Of a DNA stretch of 64,000 nucleotides, positions 11,601 through 22,930 are shown piece after piece. Origin of the DNA: Planococcus citri. Taxonomy: Eukaryota; Arthropoda; Insecta; Hemiptera; Pseudococcidae. The notes below the pieces were generated by a model. That model did not search any database. It was not told the origin of the DNA and worked only from the letters and a program-made list of their open reading frames with translations. The stretch lies in NCBI RefSeq assembly GCF_950023065.1, contig NC_088679.1:27280001-27344000 (forward strand), read 5' to 3'. How positions within the stretch are numbered: the first letter of the stretch is position 1; each line of letters opens with the position of its first letter. The translations under genes were made by a program, and so were the position numbers.

Positions 11601-14600
11601 GTATTATGTTAGAAATAAAACATTGCACACAATTGGAATTTACCATATGTGACCCGCTCTGACAAAACCGACCATTTCGACAAAAAAAAGTATCCAAAAT
11701 AATGATGTTTAAAATGAGTTTTAAGAGTTGAAAGATCAGATTTTTGAGAAAAAAACATTTTTTGAAATTTTGTCGAAATGGTCGGTTTTGTCAGAGCGGG
11801 TCACATATAGGTATGGATGAAGTTATCAGTCATGTGGCAATATCTCACATCCAAAGATTCCATCGACATCCAAATGTCGAAGCTATCCAGCTATTGGATA
11901 CCACCACCATCACAAAAAAGCTAAATAGAGATTAACCTACCACCCTAGTCCCATAATTAAAGATCATCATGAATGGAGTGAGATGTTGGTCAACCTCCCC
12001 TCCATTCAACCTGTATAGAATAACTAGTATACGTAGATAAGTTAAGCAGTGAATGCCAGTAGACAGTTCCATATACTTTATATTAAAATAAAATAAAAAT
12101 TCTTCAAAATGGGGATGGAAAGCTGCAATTGACTATGCACTCCAATTTTAACACCCTCTGAAGAAGACTTCAGGCGCGTTCAAGTAATTTTGTAGTCTTC
12201 AATGACTTTTTGAAAGGTTTCATGGCGTTTTTAGGAGAATTGAAATTTTGAAAAAGTAGCTGAAAGTTTCAAAACCACTTAAAACCACCCGCAGTCGATT
12301 TCATGTCATACTGAAACCAGTTTGCAGAGTAAATTTCAGTTTGCTAACCCCATATGATGAAATTTCAAATTTTCAAAAATCTACTGGAGGCTCCAGTAAT
12401 TTTCAAAAAATCACTGGAGGCTCCAACACGACTTGAAATTCACCAGCAGACGACTTCATAGCATATTGAAATTAGTTTGCAGAATGAATTTTGACTTTCC
12501 AACTCCATTTGATGAAATTTTGTGAAAATTTGAAGTTTCAAAAATCTACTGGAGGCTCCATGAATTTTCAAAAAATCACTGAAGCCTCCAAAACGACTTG
12601 AAATTTACCTGCAGTCGACTTCATAGCGTATTAAAATTAGTTTGCAGAATTATTTTGTGAGAATTTTGAGTTTCAAAAATTTGCTGGAGGCTCCAGAACT
12701 GCTCAAAACGGTTTGAAACAGATTCCAATCGATTTGGCAGGTCGAAAATAGGGTATATCCCAAATTTCAGCTTTCTAGGTTAATTTGGTCAAATTTTGTT
12801 TTTTTCTCACATTTTGGCCAAAATTTGATTTTTGAAAATTCACCAAAAATCGAAAAAGTCACTTTACGACTTTAGCACTTGACATTTTGACCGGTGATGA
12901 CGTTTTCCTGCTCTTTCGATCTACCTTTGTACGGCTTAAAAATTGTATACTAGTCCTATGTTAGAACGCAAAATCTGCGACTTCGGCTGACCTGTCAATC
13001 AAAATTGCCACCATTTTGTAAGTAGCGCCACTTCTTTTTAGGACAAGGGCTAGAAATGTTCCTTAGGAGCTCCCCCTTCATGAAAAAAGTTGTCCCGGGG
13101 GATCGGCAGGGGTGTGCAAGTGATCCTTATGCGGGCCCCCGACTATAAATTGAAAGGTGATTATTTAATTCCTCTTATTTACTAACTCGACTCTTCTTTG
13201 ATGTGATGGATCTCGATACGTTCGTGTTTCACATCCTCGTCGTAATTTCTATAAGGAGGTTCTTTACTCTTGAAATAATTATGAACCAAATCAACGAAAC
13301 CGAAATTCATCAGAATAAATATCACAGCGCTAATGATCAAGCTGATCGCGAGGAACGTCAACTCGAGCAATATTCCATTCGGATTTTCATAAGTGGAAAA
13401 TTCTAACGCTGATTTGGATGCTGTATGAACTGGAAACAAATCCATTCTGTCATTATTACAATATGTAGGTCATCGGTTTGATGAATATTAGGGAACCATG
13501 TACATGAAAATGATCACCTGTTCCGCACCAGGATTTCAATCGAGATGAGCAAGTCAGCGAACATTCGTTGTTCTTCAACCATTGCTTCAAATACCGGGCC
13601 ACAGCCCAGGGAAAGTTCAAGAAAGGGAACCACATGAATACGTACGTCAGTAGGGAATATCTTCTTTGGGTTTCTTCTATGTCTCCGGGAGAAGGAAATA
13701 ATAAGTACGACATGGCAACAATCAGGTGACCTTAAGTGTAGAAAACAGCAACAGAAAGTTTGCGTTGTTAGGTAGGTACCAAATTTACTTATCAAACCTA
13801 CCCAATTGAATGCATTTTTTTTTAAATACTCACACAGGAAATTGAATTCGAACAAATGAGCGTATGTTCTATTCGTTGGTTTATACAAAAAACTGATTAT
13901 GTAAGCGTACATCAATCCGGTGGTTCCAAAAATAAATACCAATAGTGAAAACACGCCTGAAAACCACAACAACATTCATTACAACTATCAAAACTAACCC
14001 CTGAAAAATCAAAATTACCTACCAAAATTAAAATCGTACGTAAAAAACTTGTGATAATTGTCGAGCAACGTGAACAACGCAATTCTAACGACTACAACGA
14101 TGATGAAAAACAATAAATCGAATACGATCGTCGCAAACCAATAAATCCATGGAGGCACACCGGACATAATTTGCAGATGCATCAAGCCATTGGCTATTTC
14201 CTTACTGGATAATTCAAACAAGTATAAGACGATCTCGATCGTGAAGTACCCGAACATTATGAATAAAATCATCAACACTATAAATACATGACTCCACAAC
14301 TCGTTAGTTCGGCATTCAATCTAAACCAAAAAACAATTATCAAAACGTCGGAACCTATGTACTTGCACATAACCTGAAACCTCGTGATAAAACTATTGCT
14401 CACATTGGCCACCGCAATCGGATGATTAAATGTGATAATTTCCAAAGATTCGTCCTTAGTTATATGCCTGAGCAGGATATTGGAGTACGTCGTGATAGCT
14501 ATTGGAAGAGAATGCAGAACCCACAAGTTATACCAAATGTGGTGCGATTTATTCGCTCCGAATTCAAAAGCTGCGATCAATTCTCTACGAAAACGCATCA

Positions 14601-17600
14601 CGTCTTTTCTTCCAAAATCAACCAAATCTACGAGAAAATAAAACATATTCGACAATTCGAGGCAAGTTCTGACAGGACAAATACGCTTTTTGTTAAGGTA
14701 CCTGCTTACTTTCAATCATTTTAGAATTTTCTGCAGACACGAGAAAAGAAACGTGTTCAGAATTCATGTAGTTTGCGACAAATTCATTCATTTGATGACT
14801 CCAACTGATAGGTGAGAGCATGATGGAAGGATTAATATAGGTGCTAGGTGACATCTTCATCGGAACGAAGGGATCAACGTTGAGATGTTCCACTATGACT
14901 AAGAATAATAAAGCGATGAAAGTAGGTAAAATAATCTAAAAAATGAAAAAAATATAGATTAATTCGTAACTCGATTCGAATCATAATTAAGGGCAGATTC
15001 TCACTCTGCAGAGTATATTCTTGCGATCTCTCATCACATAGTGCACCCTCTTCTGAAACAAAATCTTGATTTGTCGCAATTTCATCAAAAAATCATTCGC
15101 TGGAACATGATGAGCTGCAATTGCAACCATGTTTACGTATCACACACTCGAAAACACGTACATAAAATAATTCGTGAAACAAAATTTAAAATTCTCACAT
15201 GAATCGTGCCCAGATACGAGAATTTCCAAAGTATTCGGTGATTTAAACGAATGATTCGTCGACGAATTTCTCAACCTTGTGACCAAATCAATAAATAGGT
15301 AATTAGATGGGTAAAGAAAAATGCACAAATAACTACTAAGCGTCAGCTCTGTTCAGGTTTAACTCACTTCATCAAAGCATGCTCAATCGAATTCGACGTT
15401 ACGTTTATTTCGGATATTTTCAAATCGTCGTTTTCAAGATTTCTGAATAAATTAACGAATTTAGACGCCTCGCTTATGGGAACTTCGTAGATGATTTCAG
15501 CAGTTGCTTCTTGTTGGGCTGGGACCTGTACATTCCGTCGCATTGTTTCGGTAACAGCTGCGAAATCTGTATTTTTTCCAGCGACTGCGATTTCATAACG
15601 TATACCTACGGTACACTGTATTGTATATAACAATACAATCGTGATTTCATCCAAATAATACGATTTTATTTCAATATGACTTTTAAAGGCTTCGTACCGA
15701 TGTTTTTTCTCAACGACTTGGGTGTACCGTGAGCGACGACTTCGCCATTTTCTAAAACAGTGATACGATCGGCTAACCTTTCTGCGTCTTTTTCGTAGTT
15801 TGAAGTTATTATGATCGTGTGGTCAAAACGTAACCCCTATAATAAAAAATGGTTCTTCATCAATTCAAGTTTTAACATTTTTACGAGGTAAGTTGGACTA
15901 AACAATCAGAATAATTATATTTGAAAAAAAATGAATTTTAGTGATCACTTATTTTGAAAATGGACAATTTTCCTCAATTTTCTGCAAAGGATAATGTTGA
16001 GTTCTAAAGCGAAATTTACATTTATGCAGACGGAAACAAACAGCCAAGTTGATAAAATTAAAAATTAGTTGTAAAAAGGCATGGAGACGACCTTGGGAAA
16101 GCTAGCCAGACAGATCAATGACCTTAAGAGGCCAGACAGGAAGGCAGATAACCTTGAGAAGCCGAACAGAAATGTTAATGCCCTCAAGATGACGTCTAGA
16201 CAAAAAGGTGACCTTGAGAGACCAGGCAGACGAGTCAGCGACCTTCAGAAGCTAGATAGGCATGTTAGTGACCTCGAGAGGTCCGACAGGCAAATAAATG
16301 ACCAAATGTAAGTTTCTCATTTTAATGTAAGATTTGAAAAATTACTAAATTTTATTTATATAAAAAAATAATACAAATAAGATTGAAAATTCAAATTGAT
16401 ACATTATCCATATAAGTCCAGGAGCCTTCTAAAAAGAAAAATTTTCCCCCCAAAAAGTTATGAAGCAGCATTGAAAAAGCATTAGTTTTTATACCTCACA
16501 AGGGAACTTCTTGAGGTGTCACACTCCGATTTGAACGGGACCACGATTTTGGGAAAGAGCATAGTCTAAAACCCCCAAAACCAAATTTTCAACTGCCCAA
16601 GTTCATTTTTCGATTTTTGGAAAATTTTTGAAAATTCAAAATTTACTATAAAAATGGTCAAAATAAGTCTAAAAACTAATATTAATTACCCAAATCCAAA
16701 TTTTACCATTTCCAGCCATTCTGGAGCCTCCAGCGTGATTTTTCAATTTCTCCAGAATTTTGAATTTGCTCCAGAATGGCTGGAAATGGTGACATTTTGA
16801 TTTGAGGCGTTAGTTACAGGCAAAATACAGCGATTCGCGCAAAATCAAAAATTTCCTCACAAACAGTTATTTTTTGATTTTTTGATTTTTTAATTTTGAA
16901 AAAAGCTGGTCAAAAAGCCACTTTTGAAGTGTCACTCTCAAAATCGGCTCAAATGTGGATAAGCTCGTTAAACAGGTCGAGTGTAATGTACAACTCGATT
17001 TTTAGCTGTCCAACTACATATTCACGCCTTCTGCCCAGCAAATTTAAAATTCTGAAGAAATTGAGAAATCGCGCTGGAAGCTCCAGAATGGCTGGAAGTG
17101 GTGAAATTTGGATTTGGATAATTAATATGTATTAGTTTTAGGACTTAATTTGACCATTTTTATTGATCAGGTACGTACTTTTTAAAAATAAACATAAATC
17201 GCCAAAAACAGGTCAATTTTGAATTTTCAAAAATTCGCCAAAAATCGAAAAATGAACTTGGGCAGCTGAAAATTTGGTTTTGGGGGTTTTAGACTATGCT
17301 CTTTCCAAAAATCGCGGTCCCGTTCAAATCGGAGTGTGACACCTCAAGAGGCTCACTTGTCAGCCCAGTTTCCTAAAATTCCAAATCAAAATTCTATCAA
17401 AACCGAAAACGTGGGCGTTATTTTACCCTACTTTATGCTGATAATTGTTTTAAAAACTCAGGAAATCGTCATGATAAAGGGAAAGAAAAAGAAGGATATC
17501 GCCGGGCTGAATAAAAAATTATAAAAATATATCAATTCAAATCTTTTACTGAATTACCATTAAAAAATTCCACGTTGCAGTTCTGGCATCAGAATCTAAG

Positions 17601-20600
17601 CCAATCATTGGTTCATCTAACAGCAGTACCTAAAAAATACACATTATGTAAGTAAATTAAAATTCAGTCCAGTCAGATTCCGAAAGTCATATAGGAAAAA
17701 ATTCCCCTCCAAGTTGGCAAACTGGGCAATAAAATTTCAAATGAAACTTTAGGTATTAATTTATGACAGAAAACCCTTCAAACTGCAATCAGTAGGTAGG
17801 TACCTATCTACACCAACTCATTTCAACATTGCTGAAAATCATAATGTTGAAAATCTGATTCAAAAACTAAAATTGATTTTTGAACAGGTACTCACTTGAC
17901 GATCACCCATAAACGAGTTAGCGATACTCAATTTTCGTTTGGTACTTTCAGACAACGAACTAATTTTAGATTTTTCATCATTCTGCATTTCCATTTTCAA
18001 CAAATAGTGTTCGGCCTCGTCCGTAGCACTACTTTTGGAAAGTCCTTTCAACTGTTGAAGTGATGGGAGCATTTTTACGAAATAATTTGCATTAGATATA
18101 CAACGATGATCTACGTAGGTACCATACCTAATAAACATGATCAGGGTAACTCACCATGCCATAAAATATTAAATGATTCAGCACAGATACGTAATTAAAC
18201 AGTCTATTCTCTCTAAAACAAATTCCCACGTGTGCTTTCAATACATCCGGATCGTCAGTGACATCACTGCCTTTATAATGTATAGATCCACGATCATAAG
18301 ATAGTATTCCTAAGATCAACGCAAAATTAACAATATAAATAACGCTCTACAGATTACTCGAATTATATTGACGCAATTCACACACCAGCTAAAACACCCA
18401 AAAGGGAGCTTTTTCCAGCACCGTTGTGTCCCAAAACAACGCCAACCTCGTGATCGTAGAATTCAATGTTGAGTCTATTTAAACCGTGCACAGATCCATA
18501 ATCAGTGCTCAGGTCTTCGATCTGTATCGTTAATTCTGGATTGATCGGTGCGAAGTAACTATCATCGTCGTCGTCAGTTTTACTCGTAGGAGATTCCGGT
18601 GCCATCACCAGTGATTCGGAAGTTTTGAGGCTCGTTTTAGAGGTTTCTGATAAGCTGACTTTTGGCGAAGATTCGGCCGCGACTGGTTCTTTATTTCTAA
18701 TACGACGATAAAATGACTATTAGAAAAAAAAAAAAAAAAAAGGTATAGATGGAATAAAACATTAGAAATTATCCTATAGACTACGAAGATCACTTACCTG
18801 AAAAATGAATAATTTTTGCAATCCTGTAGTGAATCTATCTCGATTTCTGGACCCGATGTAAAGTGCCAGAAAGAAATAAACGAAAATATCGAACAAAAAA
18901 ATGAAAAAATGCACGGAAGCTTTTATGCTGGCTTCATTGTGTCTTACACTTTTGACCGCTGACCAATCGTAAACAAAACCTACAAAAAATCCACCAACAC
19001 TAAATTCAGCAACACCGACTAAACAATGATGAATAATAACTCAATGTCCAAGTATTCGAACCATGATTTTCCGCATCGAGCATAAAACCAACACTTTTCA
19101 GAATATTTGCTGAAGGAATTACACAAAACAACAACGAAGCACGTCTCAAATTCAAAAAATTCGTCACGTAAACTAATATCACAGAAAGGAAATTCAAAAA
19201 CACGTAAACGAGGGCAGCTGTCGTAGCTGAAACATGATTTTGGTCCATGAATCAACTCTATACGCTAGATTTTTGTTACATAATACAATACACACCTCTA
19301 TTAAAAATGGAGCAGATGAAAAGCGTCAGTGTAACGTTAGAGGTACTGAAAAGCATAAAGAATGTCCATAATACTGAAAACTCGACACGACGAACTGACT
19401 GACTTGCATGTCCTTTGAAAGGAATTTTCAAAAATATTGTCGCCAAAGTAACCGATATGAGAATGATCAGGAACTCGATTACGAACCAATTCAGCCAAAT
19501 CAATGATTCTTCAACGCCGTATACTTTCATTAGTTCCTACATATCGTTCATAATTCATGATTCTGTTTGGTGTACTGGGTATTTGCGGTGAAAATTCAAT
19601 AAATATACATATTCATTAACCTTTGCACCACTTCGTTTTTCAGCGATGACTGAAGCAATATATGGTACACTCAATGCCATTTCGATGCAAACAATGGCCG
19701 AACAAAAGAAAAGTAGAAGTTCTTGACGTCTGATTTCACTTGTTTCGTATTCTGGATAGGGAAATGCTTGGAAAATGGACTAAAATGAAACGAAGTAAGG
19801 CACAAAGAATGAAAATATAGTACTTAATAAGTTTTACCATAAGTACCACAGATGAGCAGCAAAACAATATACAATATATATAGAGAGATGCATATGTTAT
19901 TATGTATTATTATCAACTCACCTCCGGTGCAGCCCAAGATGCATTATCCGATTTCATTCTCACGAATTCTTCATTCACCAACAATTGAATTGCCGAAAAC
20001 CCATCGGTCCAATAATCAGATTCTGCGATCAAATAAACGAAATTTACAACTCGAGAACAGAAATTCGAAGCACTATTTTTTTTTTATCGTAGGTAACTAA
20101 TCACAAATAATTATTCAATAACGAATAGCCAATCAAACACTCACGACTTGGCAACCGATTCCGAATACAGAAGAGAAGTAGAACTAGTAGAACTTAGAAA
20201 ACGCGAATGGATGAGCAATATGAATGAGTCAGAAGGCTTTTCAAACAAATTGAAAAAAGCTGCTGATATAGTGATATGATAGCGATACCATTATCCATTA
20301 CACATGACTATACAATAACTTACGATGAGGACACAATGTAAAACTGAACTGAATTTGACGATTCGATGAAAAAAAAACCAAACGATATTGACAATGATAA
20401 TGAATGATACCTATTGACAAAGGATTACGTGAGGAGGGTGAGGACTTTCCGGGCGGTCATAGCTCCTTCGACCCCTTCCCTCCTTCTTCGACAATCAAAT
20501 CAACCATCGTCAACAGATGACTCATAATCTAGCTTACATTAGAATTGACAGATTGATACCTGTTGTTTTGAATTGTGATTTGTGAATACCCTTAATGAAT

Positions 20601-21416
20601 ATTTATTTGATTTGAATGGATTTTAAATTTCAATTTTCCGAGTTCATTCTCAATTTCTCCAGAATTGTTCCATTTCTCTTCTAGGTACTTCAAACTTAAC
20701 TGAAAATCTTCAATCTATCCTCAATTTTTAGCTAAACTAAAATAAATGACAGTCAGACAGTCTTAAACCTTACCAAATTCATGTTCACCAACGGTTGAGA
20801 ATTTTGAAAGCAGCGAATTCGTATCAATTTTTCTCCCATGTCTCAACTTATAAATCAATTTATTCGGTGTCGTATTTTCAGAGGCAAGTTCAAGAAACAC
20901 AATCGCCATTGGAAATTGTTTCAAAGTAATACTACGATTCAGCGTATATTCTTCCAAATCCTTTTCAGTGTGCATTTTTACCAGCTCAATTTGGGCAGCA
21001 TTTCTCAACTCGAGTTCTGTACAAAACATTGAATCAAACCTTCATTCTGATCAATCTGCAATTGAAAATAATTAAGCACACCTCACAGGCAATAACTCAC
21101 TTAACGTTTCAACGACATTATTCATCAGCTTGTCTGTGAAAGAAGTCGAAGGCACGTATACCAAATAATCGAAGGAGATGGTCGTATTCAGTAATTCGAT
21201 TCTAGACTGAGGTATGGCATATGCCACCGGATGAGATTCCAATTTTATATCATTAGGTACTTGGAGTCCTAAATATAACGGAATGACACATCGTATTATG
21301 ATTTCCAAAATGGACCACCACCAATAAAATCGATGCCATAGGTAGCTTTTCCATAAAAGTAATCTGAATCGTTGAAAAACAGTGCTAACTGGTATCTGTT
21401 CAATCTCTTCCGACAT
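8667..21416 (-). CDS. Full-length ABCA-type (ABCA3-like) ABC transporter, 26 exons, 1678 aa
   Basis: Predicted full-size ABCA lipid-type transporter: membrane domain 1, NBD1, membrane domain 2, NBD2. Exons: 21416-21101, 21016-20774, 20022-19922, 19779-19621, 19536-19296, 19226-19041, 18979-18798, 18716-18386, 18309-18155, 18051-17896, 17629-17558, 15836-15698, 15605-15368, 15275-15199, 15114-15005, 14935-14710, 14627-14374, 14320-14023, 13956-13834, 13730-13518, 13429-13187, 9988-9750, 9670-9526, 9450-9240, 9114-8889, 8819-8667. All phases join without a stop; 1678 aa fits ABCA3 (about 1700). NBD1 has Walker A GHNGAGKSS (about 571-579) and Walker B VLLLDEP (691-697). NBD2 has LRGYEAGKTT (to 1405) and VVFLDEP (1515-1521). 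Odd: Q-loop Gln is Arg in both NBDs, the signatures read LSES and YTDG, and neither H-loop His is visible. Either a strongly divergent transporter or one with reduced ATPase. The exon 6 donor (GTTATT) is weak but phase-compatible. The substrate is unknown. Confidence 0.86.
10367..10622. repeat. 66-bp tandem repeat, about 3.9 copies
   Basis: Units start at 10367, 10433, 10499 and 10565, each reading GGGATATACCCTATTTTTGA and then two copies of the palindrome CCAATCGATTGG. Copies are nearly identical, so the expansion is recent. Because 66 is divisible by three, open frames run through it on both strands, but these are a by-product of the repeat. The unit is an amplified piece of the subterminal region of the host TIR element (compare 12725-12770). 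Confidence 0.9.
10845..12105 (+). mobile_element. 5'-truncated Jockey-like LINE fragment
   Basis: Plus-strand frames encode CVAIFLDVSQAFDRVLHNGL, the palm A region of Jockey/R1-type reverse transcriptases. GVPQGSKTGPILY (box B) and TFADDTAQLA, a variant of the YADD catalytic box, follow. About 15 residues between these boxes seem deleted. After frameshifts, RLMANNPWYY (about 11580) and, past a MITE insertion, HRHPNVEAIQLL (to 11935) match the C-terminus. An AAAATAAAATAAAA tail ends near 12105. The truncated 5' end and A-rich tail are typical of LINE insertions. It is non-functional. Confidence 0.8.
11649..11804. mobile_element. 156-bp MITE with 37-bp perfect TIRs
   Basis: GTGACCCGCTCTGACAAAAC, continuing to about 11685, is perfectly inverted at 11768-11804. 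Both sides carry ATAT (11645-11648 and 11805-11808), a likely 4-bp target duplication, or a TA duplication inside an AT run. It interrupts the C-terminal coding region of the Jockey fragment and is therefore the youngest of the nested insertions here. Confidence 0.82.
16081..16311. repeat. 30-bp minisatellite, tract 2 (regular, about 7 units)
   Basis: Exact 30-bp periodicity with a unit like AGACAGATCAATGACCTTAA then GAGGCCAGAC. An ATG-initiated frame translates as a decapeptide repeat (RQINDLKRPD, RHVSDLERSD and similar). It lies in the ABCA intron between exons 11 and 12. I treat it as non-coding because it sits in an intron, has no splice context and matches two other non-coding tracts. 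Confidence 0.85.
16495..17358. mobile_element. Long-TIR (foldback) element, ~860 bp, in an ABCA intron
   Basis: Roughly 125 bp from TTGAGGTGTCACACTCCGAT inward to TTCATTTTTCGATTTTTGG at the left is repeated in inverse orientation at about 17235-17345 with few changes. Internal CTCCAG/CTGGAG blocks around AATGGCTGGAAATGGTG are also inverted. No ORF of note. A related end occurs near 58160-58310, where TTCCCTTGTGAG matches the left terminus. Confidence 0.7.
20023..20773. other. ABCA intron 2, no recognisable element
   Basis: A 751-bp intron between exons 2 and 3. AT-rich, with no recognisable coding sequence, RNA gene or repeat. Confidence 0.5.
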
Positions 21417-22303
21417 TGTCTCTCATCTAAACAGGATGGGCACTGGAAATTTCAAATGTTTACTAAAATAGCCTATACGAGTAGCTGAAGTTTTGCAAAA
21501 AAATTTCGAGTGTTTTGTTAAAATATATACACGAATGAAAAAAGATTTGAAAAGTATATTACCATTACTCGATAAGACTACAAGATCATCAAGTTTTTCA
21601 TTTGTTCCATCGTAACATTATTTTCAACAGTTTTAAACATTTATCAAACCAAAAGAAACGTATTAAATATTATTTTTAATTCAAAAATGCACGAAGTCAC
21701 ATCTGTAATTATCAATAAAAATGCAATCGACATGTAAAAAAATGTAAAAATTTCAACGATAACCTATTTATGGTTTTACAGCCAATATTTCCTATTGAGA
21801 GAATGAAAAAAAAATTAAATTAAAAAAATACAAAAGTAAAACATAAAAATAATCACAATTATTTTGTACGCAACTTCGACCTTTCGGGTTCACTCGAGTG
21901 ATTTCAAAATTTTTAGAAAACCTGGAAATTTCATGATTTCCTCATCCTTACCAATGAGACTTTCACAATAATATAATAGTAACTTTCACAAGTGAAATAG
22001 TCAAGTGAAGAAATTTCTTACTTAAAAACACCTACAAATTCTCGGTTCATATTCGAAACTTCTGAAACCGCTCCAAAGAAAAAATGAGCAAGTACTATAC
22101 ATAATAAAAAATATTCCATACGGAGCTATTTTTTCCCTTAAAACATAATTACAAGTGAAAACTGAGTATCTCTCTCCTTCAACATTTTATAAACATTTCG
22201 AAAAAAAATCACACATTTCTCATTCATTGAACGATAATCACAAAAACAATAATAAGAAAATTACACAAACATATTAAACTACTAGACAGAAAACAAGTAA
22301 ACG
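21417..22303. other. Intergenic region between the ABCA gene and the unknown 208-aa gene
   Basis: About 890 bp, AT-rich. It should contain the ABCA promoter and 5' UTR and the 3' UTR of the gene ending at 22304 (both genes are on the minus strand). No clear TATA or poly(A) signal could be chosen. Confidence 0.4.
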
Positions 22304-22930
22304 CTATTGTTGTATTTTATCCATCAGGCGTTTCTTCGTTTCGAGCAAAATCTCTCTTTCTTTTCTATTATTTTCCATAGCATCTTCGTTTTTCTTTAGT
22401 AACAGCGTAACAGTATCGAGTATTTGCTGCAAAGTCTCGTCTTCTTTCTTTTTAGGTGGCGTTAACTCTTTATTTCTTTCAGCAAGTACACTATCTTCTG
22501 ATTTTTTAGCAGATCCTAGAAGCGTAGTCGCCAGAACAGTTTCGTTAAAACTAGTATTAGCTAACATGGTCTCGTTTGCTTCGAAACTATCGTCAGCTGG
22601 AAAGAGGGTACAAACGAGGGTTTTTCGCGTAGTAGTTTTGATTATCAATCCGTCTTCCTCTACCGGTTCCGGTTCATCGATTACTACGTCTTCGACTTGT
22701 TTCTCAATAAGTACTTTTTCCACTTGTTTTTCAATTACTACTTCCTTGACTTGTTTAACAGTTACTGATTCTTTTACCGGTTCTTTTGTTATTACGGGTT
22801 TCGGTGGTTGGGGTAATTCGTTTTCTTCCATAGGCGATTTCTCAGTTATGGTTTCAATTGGTGGAGGTTTGAATTGTCTGGTGCCCAGCATACTCTTTCG
22901 TCCTTTGCGTTTGAACGTGATATTATTCAT
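22304..22930 (-). CDS. Unknown protein, 208 aa, charged, with a C-terminal coiled-coil-like tail
   Basis: Not recognised. A single open coding exon starts at ATG 22930 in a good context (ATCGCC before ATG). Upstream on the same strand a donor after 23156 (GAG|GTGAGT) and an acceptor before 22998 (TTTCAG) suggest a short 5' UTR intron. The protein begins with a basic stretch (FKRKGRKSMLGTRQF), then is proline-rich. It carries a repeated VKQVKEVVIEKQVEKVLIEK region around residues 58-85, an acidic block, and a lysine/glutamate-rich C-terminus (about 165-208) likely to form a coiled coil. There is no signal peptide or membrane segment. The repeated valine-glutamate-lysine heptad-like region is its clearest feature. 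Predicted nuclear or cytoskeletal scaffold is only a guess. It is divergent from BAG2, about 860 bp apart. Confidence 0.68.
   Translation of the reverse strand: MNNITFKRKGRKSMLGTRQFKPPPIETITEKSPMEENELPQPPKPVITKEPVKESVTVKQVKEVVIEKQVEKVLIEKQVEDVVIDEPEPVEEDGLIIKTTTRKTLVCTLFPADDSFEANETMLANTSFNETVLATTLLGSAKKSEDSVLAERNKELTPPKKKEDETLQQILDTVTLLLKKNEDAMENNRKEREILLETKKRLMDKIQQ

Larger units (their letters stand above)
10027..13145. mobile_element. 3.1-kb TIR element of the 'TAGTCGGGG' family, inside an ABCA intron
   Basis: The left end TAGTCGGGGGACCGCATAAG and the right end (..CATAAGG / CCCCCGACTA region) are inverted copies, and the similarity extends inward about 270 bp on each side, through the GGCTGACCTGTCAATC block. 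TAA flanks both ends (10024-10026 and 13146-13148), a 3-bp target duplication of the TWA kind typical of PIF/Harbinger elements. No transposase was seen. The interior is built from many copies of CTGGAGNCTCCAG-containing units. A Jockey fragment, a 156-bp MITE and a 66-bp tandem repeat are nested inside. It lies wholly within the intron between exons 21 and 22 of the ABCA gene. Confidence 0.75.

Noticed and set aside
16081..16311. 76-aa ATG-initiated ORF with regular decapeptides as a real protein
   Set aside because: It lies in an ABCA intron, is entirely minisatellite, and the same motif is non-coding at two other loci.
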